A stretch of 64,000 bases of DNA from Rhodococcus_F sp040656415 (lineage in GTDB: Bacteria; Actinomycetota; Actinomycetes; Mycobacteriales; Mycobacteriaceae): contig NZ_JBFAMC010000001.1 in assembly GCF_040656415.1 (NCBI RefSeq), positions 2,043,746 through 2,107,745 of the forward strand. The letters are read 5' to 3'. Shown here piece after piece: positions 55,625 to 64,000 of the stretch (the first letter of the stretch is position 1; each line of letters starts with the position of its first letter). Under the pieces are notes generated by a model. It made no database searches. It worked only from the letters and a program-made list of their open reading frames with translations, and had not been told where the DNA came from. The position numbers and the translations under genes were made by a program.

Positions 55625-55763
55625 AGGGGCTCCCGTGACGACTGTGCAGGACTTGGTCTGTTCGAGCAATGCTGGGGCCTGCCGACCCACGGGACTTCAC
55701 GGTAACACCTAAGCGCACGTCCGGAAACAACGCGCTCAGATTGACCCGCCCGTGTGACGAGCG

Positions 55764-56711
55764 CTACGACGGCTCGGCCCCAACGGTTATGCCGCCGGCG
55801 CCGGGTCCCGTTCCATATTGGCCCGAACCACCGACAAGTTGTTCCTCCAGCGCGAGCGGAACGGTGATCTTCCCCGCTTCGCGGTCGATATTGTCGATCG
55901 TTGTCAGCGTTGCCGACAGCGCGGCGTCTGCTCGGGCCACTGCGACCGGTCCGTTGTCCTGCGCCGAGCCGGAACGTCCAGCAAGTACCGTCCCCCCACC
56001 GCGAGCATCGAACGCTCCCGCGAACCGGGCTACCACCGCGCCGCGGTTCCCTCCGACGCCGTCCGCGTCGTGATTGCCGGTCAGCACCACCGCAAGCTCT
56101 GCCGGTTGAACGGCTCCGTCCTCGTAGACGATAAATCCCGCTCCACGTAGTGTCTCGAGGGCCAGTGCCATCTCCTCGGGCGAACTCTGCGGCTGACCGG
56201 TGTCCTTGCTGAGCAAGAGCACCGATCCGAGCAGGTCACCAGCCAGGCTGCCCTGGTCGACGGCACCGGTTCTCAACGTGACACCCGCTGGGATCACATT
56301 GTTGACCACTGTCCGCAAACGGTCACCCCCTGTGGCATCGATAAATGCATCCGTCAGCGACACCCGACCGGTCACCGACCCGCCCGCTGCCGCAATAATC
56401 CGATTGATTCCATCGAGGTCCGCGTGGTCTGCGTCCGGGGTCGTTACAACCATGACCGTTCGTCCGGCGAGCGTATCGGCCACGACACGGCCACCTATCA
56501 CAGAATCGAACCCGTCTGCCGAATTCAATTGCTCGGTGAGTTGATTGTTGCGTTCGTTCGCGTTCTCTACGTCGTTTTGTAGCCCCGCCTTGTCGTCACG
56601 CAATCCCGAGACGAGACCGCTCGACAGCAGTCCCGACCCGATCACCACCCCGATCGCCAGGGCCAGGAAGATCGCCGCGATGGACACCACGTGCTGACGC
56701 AGAGAAATCAT
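55764..56711 (-). CDS. mctB: Copper transporter / outer-membrane-channel-like protein MctB
   Basis: 315 residues from MISLRQHVVSIAAIFLALAIG, overlapping the steA stop by four bases (ATGA). One N-terminal transmembrane helix (LAIGVVIGSGLL) precedes a coiled coil (LQNDVENANERNNQLTEQL) and a large extracytoplasmic domain. The M. tuberculosis homologue Rv1698 (MctB) is reported to limit intracellular copper. Co-transcription with steA is conserved. Confidence 0.93.
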   Translation of the reverse strand: MISLRQHVVSIAAIFLALAIGVVIGSGLLSSGLVSGLRDDKAGLQNDVENANERNNQLTEQLNSADGFDSVIGGRVVADTLAGRTVMVVTTPDADHADLDGINRIIAAAGGSVTGRVSLTDAFIDATGGDRLRTVVNNVIPAGVTLRTGAVDQGSLAGDLLGSVLLLSKDTGQPQSSPEEMALALETLRGAGFIVYEDGAVQPAELAVVLTGNHDADGVGGNRGAVVARFAGAFDARGGGTVLAGRSGSAQDNGPVAVARADAALSATLTTIDNIDREAGKITVPLALEEQLVGGSGQYGTGPGAGGITVGAEPS

Positions 56712-57892
56712 GTGAAGAATCCCTGGATCCACAACGCGAAGCTGTTCCAGGTATCGACTACCCAATCCAGCACCGGCCCCCCGACGTTCGACACCAAGAG
56801 AGCGACGATCACCGCTACCAAAGCGGCCAGAATCAGCAGCGCGATCGCGCCACCCGAAACTCGACTCCGATACAGGGTCGCCACCGCCTTGGCATCCACC
56901 AGCTTCGGACCAACCTTGAGTCGGGTCATGAAGGCTGAGGGGTTGACGTCACGGCGGCCACGGTCGAAGAACTCGTCGAGCGACACGGTGTTGCCAACTG
57001 TGACGATCAACGATGCGCCATGATGGTCTGCGAGCAAGAGCGCCAAGTCGGACGGGGAGCCGGACGCGGGGAAGGTCATTGCGCCGATGCCTAGGTCCTG
57101 GATCCGTGACAGACCTGGCGCGTGCCCGTCCTGATCTGCGGGCAGGACAACTTCTGCACCCGACTTCAAGGTGGCACTGGATATGCTCTCAGGGTCACCA
57201 ACGATGAGATCGGGCCTGTATCCGGAAGATTTCAGGATGTCCGCGCCTGCCCCCACGCCGACGAGGATCGGCGAATACTCCTTGATGAAGGGTTTGAGGT
57301 TCTTCAGATCGACCGCGTGTTCCGGCCCGTCGGACACGATGACGACATGCCGTTCCTTCATATCGACGTCCACGTCCGGAACCCCGACGCTGTCGATCAG
57401 AAGCGGGCTCTCCGTGCGGATGAACTCGATGGTGTTGCCCGAGAATGCCTCGAGGTGATCGACCAAGCCTGTCTTCGCCTCGATCATCAAGTCGGAAATC
57501 TCCGCCTCGGTCTGCTCGTCACCCTTTGCGATACGCCGCTCGCCGGAGTAGACACCACCCTCGTGGACGCGGACTTTGCCGCCGTCCTTGATGGTCTTGA
57601 AGACTTCGGTGCCCGCTGAATCCACCAGCACGATTCCGTTGGAGACGATCACCTCTGGTCCCAGATTGGGATAGCGGCCCGAGATCGAGGGCGATGCATT
57701 GATCACCGCAAGTACGCCGGCCTTCACCAAGGCGTCCGCGGTGCATCGATCGAGATCCAACTCGTCGAAGACGACGATGTCACCCGGTCCGACACGGCGC
57801 AGCAACTTGTCGGTGTTGCGATCCACCCTGGCGATGCCGCTGATCCCCGGCAAGGTCTGGGTGTTACGTGAGCGCAGTGCGGGCAGTTTCAT
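56708..57892 (-). CDS. steA: Putative cytokinetic ring protein SteA
   Basis: 394 residues, as in M. tuberculosis Rv1697. A thiamin pyrophosphokinase-like cytosolic domain contains GPGDIVVFDELDLDRCTA, YSPILVGVGAGADILKSSGYRPD and VGDPESI. A C-terminal transmembrane helix (about residues 342-368) is followed by a short end. In Corynebacterium glutamicum SteA/SteB act in daughter-cell separation with the RipA peptidase; MctB-like proteins correspond to SteB. Role inferred by family. Confidence 0.92.
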   Translation of the reverse strand: MKLPALRSRNTQTLPGISGIARVDRNTDKLLRRVGPGDIVVFDELDLDRCTADALVKAGVLAVINASPSISGRYPNLGPEVIVSNGIVLVDSAGTEVFKTIKDGGKVRVHEGGVYSGERRIAKGDEQTEAEISDLMIEAKTGLVDHLEAFSGNTIEFIRTESPLLIDSVGVPDVDVDMKERHVVIVSDGPEHAVDLKNLKPFIKEYSPILVGVGAGADILKSSGYRPDLIVGDPESISSATLKSGAEVVLPADQDGHAPGLSRIQDLGIGAMTFPASGSPSDLALLLADHHGASLIVTVGNTVSLDEFFDRGRRDVNPSAFMTRLKVGPKLVDAKAVATLYRSRVSGGAIALLILAALVAVIVALLVSNVGGPVLDWVVDTWNSFALWIQGFFT

Positions 57893-58002
57893 GGCATCGA
57901 TGATGGACCGGATTCCGCAGCTACCTGTGGAGGCGCGCCGAACCCGTGACCACATCAGCCAGTACCTTGCCACCGCATGCGACCCGGCTATCCGTCATCC
58001 AG

Positions 58003-59775
58003 TCAGGTCGAACGCTCGGAGTTGGCGGTTGCCAACAGTTCCTCCGCGTGAGCGCGACCGGTCTCGGTGTCGCCCAATCCGGCAAGCATCCGGGCCAGTT
58101 CCACCACCCGTTCGTCGTCGGTGAGGGTGTGGACTCCGCTACTGACGACCCCACCCGAGTTGTCAACTTTGTCGACCACCAAATGGGTGTCCGCGAATGC
58201 CGCCACCTGCGGTAGGTGAGTCACCACTATGACCTGGTGTGTCCGCGCCAGTCGCGCGAGCCGTCGGCCGATCTCCACAGCGGCCCTCCCGCCCACGCCG
58301 GCATCGACCTCATCGAACACCATCGTCGCACCCGAATCCGACCCGGCGAGAACCACCTCGAGGGCGAGCATCACCCGCGAGAGTTCTCCGCCGGACGCGC
58401 TCTTGCTGATAGGCAGCGACTGCGCCCCACTATGGGCCGAGAGTCGGAACTCCACCTCATCGACACCCGACGTCCCTGCGTGCAGTTCTGTTCCGTCGAC
58501 GGCGATCGGAGCGGTGTCCTGCGGCCCGGCAATCCTCGGCCGGACCAACACCTCGAGGGCAGCCCGGCCCATCGCCAATCCGGAAAGTTCCGAACTGACC
58601 GACTTCGCGAGCTTTGCAGCGGCCTTTACGCGGGCCGCAGTCAATTTCGAAGCCGCTTCCGCCACCGATACAGCCGAGTCCTCGACCTGCTTGGTCAGCG
58701 CGGCCAACGCATCCGAGGACACATCGATCCTCTCCAGCCTCGACCGCGCATCTTCTGCCCACTGGAGAACGCCGTCCACGTCCGCCGCGTACTTGCGGGT
58801 CAGGTTCTTGAGTTCCGCTTGTCTCGACAGCAATGCATCGAGGGCGCCGGGATCGGCCGGAAGCGCGGCAAGGTAGGCCGTCAGGTCTGCGGACACGTCT
58901 GTGACCACCGCGACCGCATCGGCAAGACGCGAACCGAGTCCGTGTAGTTCGCGGTCGCTTGACGATTCGATCCTCGCGCGTGCCTCCGACAACAGGTCGA
59001 GCGCAGATGTCGAGATGCCGACGCCGTTCATCTCGTCGCTCCCTGCGAGTGCCGTCTGCGCATGCTGAGCTGCGGATCGCAGCGAATCGACGTCGGTGAG
59101 TCTACGCACCTCCGAGACGATTGATTCGTCCTCGCCAGGTGTCGGCGCCACACTGTCGATCTCGTTGAGCGCGAAGGTCAGTTGGTCGGCTTCCTGCACA
59201 AGTTCACGAGTACGTCCGGTCCGTTCGCTCAACTCCGATCGCAGGGTCAGCCATTCGTCGCGATACTTGCGGTACCTGGCAAGCAACGGCCCCACAGTGG
59301 CGTCGGCGAAGCGATCGAGGGCGGCACACTGCTGGTCCGCCCGGAGCAGCCGTAGCTGATCATTCTGACCGTGCACCGTCAGCATCGGGTCGGTGAACTC
59401 GGACAGAGCCCCTGCCGGAACACTTCGCCCGCCCAAGTGGGCACGGGATCGGCCGTCACTGCCGACAGTGCGTACGGCGATTATGGTGCCGTCTTCGTCC
59501 CGCTGCGCGCCGGTGGATTCGAGTAACCGAGTAATAGCCTGTTCGACATGGTCCGAGCTTTCATCGGTTACGAATCGTCCCTCGACCACCGCCCGCGAAG
59601 CCCCGAGACGGACTCGACCTGCATCGGCGCGGGCACCGCTCAGTAGGTGAAGGCTGGTCACCACCATCGTCTTCCCCGCTCCGGTTTCACCGGTGAGGAC
59701 CGTTAGACCTTCGTGAAACTGGGCCGACGCCTCGGAGATCACGCCGAGGTTATCGATCCTGATCTCTGACAGCAC
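58003..59775 (-). CDS. recN: DNA repair protein RecN
   Basis: 590 residues. This is an SMC-like ATPase for double-strand break repair. Walker A is LTGETGAGKTM and the start is LSEIRIDNLGVISEAS. Two helical coiled-coil arms occupy the middle. The signature ASGGELSRVMLALEV and Walker B ATMVFDEVDAGVGG are near the end, with VVTHLPQVAAFAD. GTG 59775 comes just after the nadK stop. Confidence 0.97.
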   Translation of the reverse strand: MLSEIRIDNLGVISEASAQFHEGLTVLTGETGAGKTMVVTSLHLLSGARADAGRVRLGASRAVVEGRFVTDESSDHVEQAITRLLESTGAQRDEDGTIIAVRTVGSDGRSRAHLGGRSVPAGALSEFTDPMLTVHGQNDQLRLLRADQQCAALDRFADATVGPLLARYRKYRDEWLTLRSELSERTGRTRELVQEADQLTFALNEIDSVAPTPGEDESIVSEVRRLTDVDSLRSAAQHAQTALAGSDEMNGVGISTSALDLLSEARARIESSSDRELHGLGSRLADAVAVVTDVSADLTAYLAALPADPGALDALLSRQAELKNLTRKYAADVDGVLQWAEDARSRLERIDVSSDALAALTKQVEDSAVSVAEAASKLTAARVKAAAKLAKSVSSELSGLAMGRAALEVLVRPRIAGPQDTAPIAVDGTELHAGTSGVDEVEFRLSAHSGAQSLPISKSASGGELSRVMLALEVVLAGSDSGATMVFDEVDAGVGGRAAVEIGRRLARLARTHQVIVVTHLPQVAAFADTHLVVDKVDNSGGVVSSGVHTLTDDERVVELARMLAGLGDTETGRAHAEELLATANSERST

Positions 59776-59777
59776 GT

Positions 59778-60740
59778 CTAGTGTTTCCTTCCCCGCCACC
59801 CAGTGACGGGCAGCTCGAACTTCCGCACCATCCGGTCCGCGAATGGAGCCGAATCCAGTCGTACCCAGCGAACGGGTTCCTTGCCGCGTACGATTTCGAC
59901 GCGAGCCCCCGCGGGGAGCTCGAGAGTGCGTCTGCCGTCGCAGAAGACCAAGCCGTCGTGGCTGCCTGCCATTGTCTCCACCGCGATCAAAGACTCCGGG
60001 CTCGTCACCAGTGGCCGCGCGAACAGGGCGTGCGCGTTGCTCGGAACCACAAGCAGCGCTTCCAGCTGCGGCCAGACCACTGGACCTCCGGCCGAGAACG
60101 CATATGCAGTCGACCCCGTCGGCGTCGAGACAAGAACGCCGTCACAGCCGAAGGCAGATACTGGGCGGCCGTCCACCTCCAGAGCTACTTCCAGAACCCC
60201 GAGCCGTGATCGGTTCTCGATGCTGGCCTCATTGAGAGCCCAACCGCGCTCGATGACTTCATCATCGACGCGTACGAGAACGTCCAATGTCATCCGGTGT
60301 TCGATGCGATACTCGCGACGCACAACCTGAGCGAGCGCTTCGTCGAGATGCTCGGCTTCGGCCTCCGCCAGGAATCCGATCCGGCCCAGATTGATGCCGA
60401 GGACCGGGATGGACGCAGCCCGGGCGAGTTCTGCCGCTCGCAGGAACGTCCCGTCCCCGCCGAGTACCAGCACCATCTCACATCCGCGGGCAGCATCCGG
60501 GCCCGCCTGCACGATGCTCACTTCGAGTCCGGGCACCAGGAATTCGTCGGCAGCCATGGCACTCATCGGTTCGATCCGGGTGCCGTCGATCTCGTCGACG
60601 AGGACCCGCATCCTGATGCCTGCGCGCTCGAAGATCTTGCCCAAACGACGTGCCGTCTCCGTGATCTCGGCACGTCCCGGATGTGCCACGAGCAGGATCT
60701 CCCGCTCGCGCTTCTCGACACCGCTGCTTCGCCCGGTCAC
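59778..60740 (-). CDS. nadK: NAD kinase
   Basis: 320 residues. It makes NADP from NAD and ATP or polyphosphate. The signature VLGGDGTFLRAAE and the downstream NE/substrate region LNEASIENRSRLG, plus VSTPTGSTAYAFSAGGP, are intact. The GTG start overlaps tlyA by four bases. Confidence 0.97.
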   Translation of the reverse strand: MTGRSSGVEKREREILLVAHPGRAEITETARRLGKIFERAGIRMRVLVDEIDGTRIEPMSAMAADEFLVPGLEVSIVQAGPDAARGCEMVLVLGGDGTFLRAAELARAASIPVLGINLGRIGFLAEAEAEHLDEALAQVVRREYRIEHRMTLDVLVRVDDEVIERGWALNEASIENRSRLGVLEVALEVDGRPVSAFGCDGVLVSTPTGSTAYAFSAGGPVVWPQLEALLVVPSNAHALFARPLVTSPESLIAVETMAGSHDGLVFCDGRRTLELPAGARVEIVRGKEPVRWVRLDSAPFADRMVRKFELPVTGWRGRKH

Positions 60741-61567
60741 TGTGGTCCCTCCCGCACCGCGGCGCGAATCAACTCTTCCGCCGACTCGCCCGAGTCAGTA
60801 TCCGTCCGGGGTGTGACATCTGCCCGGAGCCAAAGAAAATACTCTACGTTTCCCGAGGGCCCCGGCAACGGACTCGCCACCGCCCCAATGGTGCTCAGCC
60901 CCAGAGCAGCCGCCGCCTCGGCGACCCCGAGCACCGCGGTGACACGTAGTTCTGGGTCTCGCACTACTCCGCCCGAACCTACATGATCTTTGCCGACCTC
61001 GAACTGCGGCTTGACCATCGGAATCAGATCCGCCCCCTCGGCCATGCACGCGGCGAAAGCCGGTAGGACCAATTTCAGGGAAATGAACGACAGATCGGCG
61101 ACCACGAGATCGACTGGACCACCGATCTGGTCGGCATCTATGGAACGCACGTTCGTCCGATCCACCACATGGACTCTCTCGTCGGACTGCAGCCGCCACA
61201 CCAACTGTCCGTAGCCGACATCGACCGCCACCACCTCGCGCGCGCCTCGGTGAAGCAGAACGTCGGTGAAACCGCCGGTCGAGGCGCCGGCGTCGAGGCA
61301 CCGCTTCGCCTCGACCTCGAGTCCGCGTGGCTCGAAGACCTCGAGCGCACCAAGAAGTTTGTGCGCACCACGCGACGCCCACGACACCTCGTTGTCGACT
61401 TCGACGACCCGTAGGGGCGTTCCCGTCTCTACCGCGGTGGCGGGCTTGGTCGCCGCCACACCCGAGATCAGTACTCGGCCAGAGGCAATTAGTTCCTGCG
61501 CGTGATCGCGGGAGCGTGCGAGTCCCCGCCGGACGAGTTCGGCGTCCACCCGTGCTCGGCGTGCCAC
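60737..61567 (-). CDS. tlyA: 16S/23S rRNA (cytidine-2'-O)-methyltransferase TlyA
   Basis: 276 residues from GTG 61567. The N-terminal S4 RNA-binding domain is RARVDAELVRRGLARSRDHAQELIASG. The FtsJ-like methyltransferase domain has CLDAGASTGGFTDVLL for S-adenosylmethionine binding, VADLSFISLKL and VKPQFEVGKDHVG. In M. tuberculosis it methylates rRNA and loss gives capreomycin resistance. The start lies just after the small upstream gene. Confidence 0.96.
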   Translation of the reverse strand: MARRARVDAELVRRGLARSRDHAQELIASGRVLISGVAATKPATAVETGTPLRVVEVDNEVSWASRGAHKLLGALEVFEPRGLEVEAKRCLDAGASTGGFTDVLLHRGAREVVAVDVGYGQLVWRLQSDERVHVVDRTNVRSIDADQIGGPVDLVVADLSFISLKLVLPAFAACMAEGADLIPMVKPQFEVGKDHVGSGGVVRDPELRVTAVLGVAEAAAALGLSTIGAVASPLPGPSGNVEYFLWLRADVTPRTDTDSGESAEELIRAAVREGPQ

Positions 61568-61568
61568 C

Positions 61569-61796
61569 TCAGATCTTGTCCACGGTGGCCAGTGCCTCCA
61601 CCAGCACGTCGTGGGCCTTCTCGAGGATATGGGCCTTGCGAGGAATGACTCCCACGCCGTGCTCGTCCTCTGGGTCCGGTTCGACAGTCCCGAGACTCGA
61701 CAGCAATCCATCGACCTCCGCATGAATCATTTCGGGGTCGACACTTCGCGGAGGCCCGGGAAGGTGAGCGCCCGGGCGCGGAATCGGCGTGCTCAT
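61569..61796 (-). CDS. Small conserved hypothetical protein
   Basis: 75 residues starting MSTPIPRPG, proline-rich at first, then a helical region IHAEVDGLLSSL and KAHILEKAHDVLVEALATVD. The stop is two bases before the tlyA start. Similar small proteins occupy this place in Mycobacteriales (Rv1693). No function known. Confidence 0.75.
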   Translation of the reverse strand: MSTPIPRPGAHLPGPPRSVDPEMIHAEVDGLLSSLGTVEPDPEDEHGVGVIPRKAHILEKAHDVLVEALATVDKI

Positions 61797-61871
61797 CGGG
61801 CACAACGCTAGTGCATCGCGTTCCGATACGCATGCAGCGAATCGCGTGACGAAGGCCGCTAGTTCAAGAAG

Positions 61872-62867
61872 TCAGTTTCCCCACTCCGACACGACCGCGC
61901 TCACAGCGGGCGATGTCGATGTGATCCGATCGAATTCGGGAAACTTCCAGGCTCCGACAGCCGTCGTTCGCAACAGCGCGGTCGAGTCCACCGATTCACT
62001 CGGCACGGCAGTCGATTCGATGACCAGATCCGTTCCGTCGAACTCCACCGACCAACGCGAGTCTTCGCAGATGCGCGAGTTTTCGGCGGGCGCATTCAAG
62101 GCATCCAATCCTGCGGCGAGATACGTCGGACGCTGCCCTTCGGCTGCACGCAAGACGTCGAGCGGTGTGCTCACGCCTGTGAGCACCAGCAAGGAGTCGA
62201 CACCAACCGCATTCGCACCTTCGATGTCGGTATCGAGCCTGTCGCCGACCACCAATGGACGAATGCTCCCGCTCAGGCGCATCGCATCCTCCAGCAGCGG
62301 CGCTGCAGGCTTACCCGCGACAAGGGGAGCATGAGAGGTGGCGGCCCGCAAAGCCGCCACCATCGAGCCGTTGCCGAGGACCAGACCTCGGTCTGTAGGG
62401 AGTGTCGAGTCCACGTTCGCAGCCACCCACACCGCACCCGACCGGATCGCAAGGGTGGCTTCAGCGAGGATCGCCCAATCGGTGGTCGGCGAGTGCCCTT
62501 GGACCACCGCCGCCGGCGAATCCGCGAACGAGCGGACAGGATTCAGGCCGACTCGACCTACCTCTTCGGCTAGAGCCTCGGTGCCGACGACAAGCACCGC
62601 CGAGTCCGGGACCACGTTCTCCGCGAGAAGTCGGGCGGCGGACTGCGCACTCGTCACTACCCGGGACTCGTCGGCGTCGAACCCGAGTTCGATGAGATGC
62701 TCCGCAACCACGCTCGGCCGACGACTCGCGTTGTTGGTTACGTAATACAAAGGTTGCGACCCCGACGCCAGAGCCTCACGGGTACCTGGAATTCCCAGTT
62801 TTCCTCGGTACAAGGTTCCATCGAGGTCAAGCAGCAGGGCGTCGTATCCGTCGCGCAAGTCCGTCAC
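61872..62867 (-). CDS. HAD-superfamily IIA phosphatase (glycerol-3-phosphate phosphatase-like)
   Basis: 331 residues. HAD motif I is ALLLDLDGTLYRG with a nucleophilic Asp, motif II YVTNNASRRP, motif III lysine in VAGKPAAPLL, and motif IV VVGDRLDTDIEGA. The M. tuberculosis counterpart Rv1692 acts as a glycerol-3-phosphate phosphatase. The ~90-residue C-terminal extension is also a feature of that group. The GTG overlaps the TPR gene stop by four bases. Confidence 0.93.
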   Translation of the reverse strand: MTDLRDGYDALLLDLDGTLYRGKLGIPGTREALASGSQPLYYVTNNASRRPSVVAEHLIELGFDADESRVVTSAQSAARLLAENVVPDSAVLVVGTEALAEEVGRVGLNPVRSFADSPAAVVQGHSPTTDWAILAEATLAIRSGAVWVAANVDSTLPTDRGLVLGNGSMVAALRAATSHAPLVAGKPAAPLLEDAMRLSGSIRPLVVGDRLDTDIEGANAVGVDSLLVLTGVSTPLDVLRAAEGQRPTYLAAGLDALNAPAENSRICEDSRWSVEFDGTDLVIESTAVPSESVDSTALLRTTAVGAWKFPEFDRITSTSPAVSAVVSEWGN

Positions 62868-63844
62868 TGATCGTCTCCGGTCAGCTCCGCTACACGCTCC
62901 TCGGCGTCGGTCTCACCGTCGAGATCAGCCGCTGCCGAGTTGAGAAACCACTGAAGTGCTTCCTCGACGCGACCCGCAGTCAGCAACGCCTCCGCGTATG
63001 CATAGAAGAGCCGGGCGGCACCGGAACCCGTGCGCGACGCGTCGAGATCAGGTGTCTGCAACGTGACCACGGCTTGATCGAACTGTCCGAGATCCATGCG
63101 CGCTCCGGCGACCACCATCCGTAACTCGGTAGCCTCGTCGCCGGACAACGCGGCAGCTTCGTCGCTTCGCCCGAGTTCGATTGCACGCTCTGGACGGCCT
63201 AGTCCGCGTTCACAATCCGCCATCACCGCGAGAAGACCGGGACCACCGGCCATACGCCGGGCAGCTCGCAACTCGGACAGCGCCTCCGCCCATTCCCCGG
63301 CGTGGTAGGCGGTAATACCTGCAGCCTCACGTACAACCGCGATACGGCCGGCACGCTGACGTGCAGCGCGCGCATGCGCCAAGGCGAGGCGTGGATCTTC
63401 CTCTACGAGTTTTCCTGCCATCACCAGGTGTCGCGCGACCGTCTCCGCGTTCGCCTTGTCCAGGCTCAGCAAGTCACGGCGAACAGTCGGGTCGAGTTCA
63501 ACGGCCTCGATTTCGTCCGGCAGATCCGGCTCTTCCGGACGCGCCTGCCGCCGCTGTGGACGGTCACCGGCACGTCCGCGGGGAGCGAACCCGCCCTCGC
63601 CGCCGCGTCGGGCACCGCCACCGCGACTGTCTCGGCCTGAGCCACCCCGGCCATCGCGAGAGTCGCGTCGTTGACCGCTCGGCGAACCACGACGGCCGGA
63701 CTTCTGCGCAGCGTCACGTCCAGAAGCAGCGTCACGTCCAGAATTGGAAGCACCGCTTCTGTCGGTATTCGAAGCACCGCTTCGGCCGGAATTCGAAGCA
63801 CCGCTTCGGCGGAAGGATCGACGTCCGTCGTCACTGTCCGACAC
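62864..63844 (-). CDS. Tetratricopeptide-type protein with disordered repeat-rich N-terminus
   Basis: About 326 residues from GTG 63844 (AAGGA six bases upstream; an ATG at 63850 is also in frame). The first ~110 residues are Arg/Gly/Ser repeats (SGASNSGR, GRDAA and RGG units), probably RNA-binding or disordered. The rest is helical TPR-like repeats: LAHARAARQRAGRIAVVREAAG, YHAGEWAEALSELRAARRMAG, YAEALLTAGRVEEALQWF. It is the first gene after the rRNA operon terminator, in the Rv1691 position. Confidence 0.85.
   Translation of the reverse strand: MSDSDDGRRSFRRSGASNSGRSGASNTDRSGASNSGRDAASGRDAAQKSGRRGSPSGQRRDSRDGRGGSGRDSRGGGARRGGEGGFAPRGRAGDRPQRRQARPEEPDLPDEIEAVELDPTVRRDLLSLDKANAETVARHLVMAGKLVEEDPRLALAHARAARQRAGRIAVVREAAGITAYHAGEWAEALSELRAARRMAGGPGLLAVMADCERGLGRPERAIELGRSDEAAALSGDEATELRMVVAGARMDLGQFDQAVVTLQTPDLDASRTGSGAARLFYAYAEALLTAGRVEEALQWFLNSAAADLDGETDAEERVAELTGDDQ
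63709..63812 (-). repeat. Tandem repeats in the 5' part of the TPR gene
   Basis: Three 24-bp near-identical units lie at 63741-63764, 63765-63788 and 63789-63812 (core TTCGAAGCACCGCTTC). An 18-bp pair (GCGTCACGTCCAGAAGCA) precedes them at about 63711-63746. They encode the SGASN-x-x-R and GRDAA peptide repeats. Confidence 0.8.
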
Positions 63845-63870
63845 AGTCATTCCTTTCACACAAAAACCAC

Positions 63871-63902
63871 GAAAGGGGACCCAGTATGTTGGGTCCCCTT
63901 TC
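63871..63902 (-). terminator. rRNA operon terminator
   Basis: GAAAGGGGACCCA (63871-63883) pairs with TGGGTCCCCTTTC (63890-63902) around a 6-base loop, nine bases beyond the 5S 3' end. Confidence 0.9.
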
Positions 63903-63910
63903 GTTAACGG

Positions 63911-64000
63911 GTGTTCGGCGGTGTCCTACTCTCCCACACCCTGTCGGGTGCAGTACCATCGGCGCTGGAGGGCTTAGCTTCCGGGTTCGGAATGGGACCG
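63911..64000 (-). rRNA. rrf: 5S ribosomal RNA, 3' part (continues past the window)
   Basis: The minus strand reads CGGTCCCATTCCGAACCCGG, then AAGCTAAGCCCTCCAGCGCC and GATGGTACTGCACCC, ending GGGAGAGTAGGACACCGCCG. This is the conserved 3' two thirds of actinobacterial 5S rRNA. The 5' end, 23S and 16S lie outside the window to the right. Confidence 0.95.

Noticed and set aside
63709..63812. Possible CRISPR-like spaced repeats
   Set aside because: The units are directly adjacent, encode a peptide repeat in frame and have no spacers or cas genes.

Overview
The window is high-GC actinobacterial DNA. Gene content and order point to Mycobacteriales and most likely to a Rhodococcus-like genome. The reasons are mycothiol biosynthesis (mshC), GarA, SteA, MctB, an LppL-type lipoprotein, many GTG and TTG starts, and three blocks whose gene order matches (from memory) Mycobacterium tuberculosis Rv2130c-Rv2141c, Rv1822-Rv1832 and Rv1691-Rv1713. 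Nearly all of the sequence is coding. I saw no prophage, insertion sequence, CRISPR array or plasmid origin.

Layout. (1) 1-4.4 kb is accessory: a decayed partial copy of a winged-helix gene, a divergent DUF3224/AraC pair, the intact winged-helix gene, and a membrane-anchored Hsp70/actin-fold-like protein with tandem repeats. (2) 4.6-15 kb is a conserved block: mshC, a SCO1664-family kinase-like protein, DUF3090, a histidine phosphatase and uppP on the minus strand; an aldo/keto reductase; a small conserved protein; lppL, DUF5703 and pyrD on the plus strand; then a PEBP protein and an M20 peptidase on the minus strand. (3) 15-22.3 kb has tRNA-Leu, an unusual zinc-ribbon short-chain dehydrogenase homologue, a UspA-like protein, DUF2784, a saccharopine-dehydrogenase-like reductase, and a two-gene unit of a VWA-domain envelope protein and a membrane metallophosphoesterase. 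(4) 22.3-31.8 kb is the glycine-cleavage/GarA block on the minus strand: pgsA-like, DUF881, sbp, DUF881, gcvH, garA, merR, DUF151 nuclease, second merR, a tandem glycine riboswitch and gcvP. (5) 31.9-40.7 kb carries an SMP-30-like gene and a seven-gene run (gntR, proline-racemase family, D-amino-acid dehydrogenase family, DapA family, aldehyde dehydrogenase, UspA, AGCS symporter). This fits catabolism of trans-4-hydroxy-L-proline to 2-oxoglutarate. (6) 40.8-46.3 kb is mixed: Nudix, L,D-transpeptidase, maleylpyruvate-isomerase-like protein, amidinotransferase, F420/flavin monooxygenase-like protein, a thioredoxin-like gene remnant and tRNA-Pro. (7) 46.4-63.9 kb is a long core block on the minus strand: TPR protein, HAD phosphatase, small protein, tlyA, nadK, recN, steA, mctB, pyrG, Nudix, xerD, parA, scpA, scpB, rluB, cmk and der. 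It lies just downstream of an rRNA operon whose 5S gene runs off the right edge.

The clearest functional units are the hydroxyproline operon, the glycine-responsive gcvP leader, the chromosome segregation and division set (xerD, parA, scpA, scpB, steA, der), and the conserved mshC-to-M20 block. The most unusual items are the decayed duplicate at the left edge, the zinc-ribbon dehydrogenase homologue that lacks the catalytic tyrosine, and the orphan Hsp70-like membrane protein. I found no convincing wholly new multi-gene system. Start codons were chosen by ribosome-binding-site spacing, overlap with the upstream gene and family length, and several remain uncertain.
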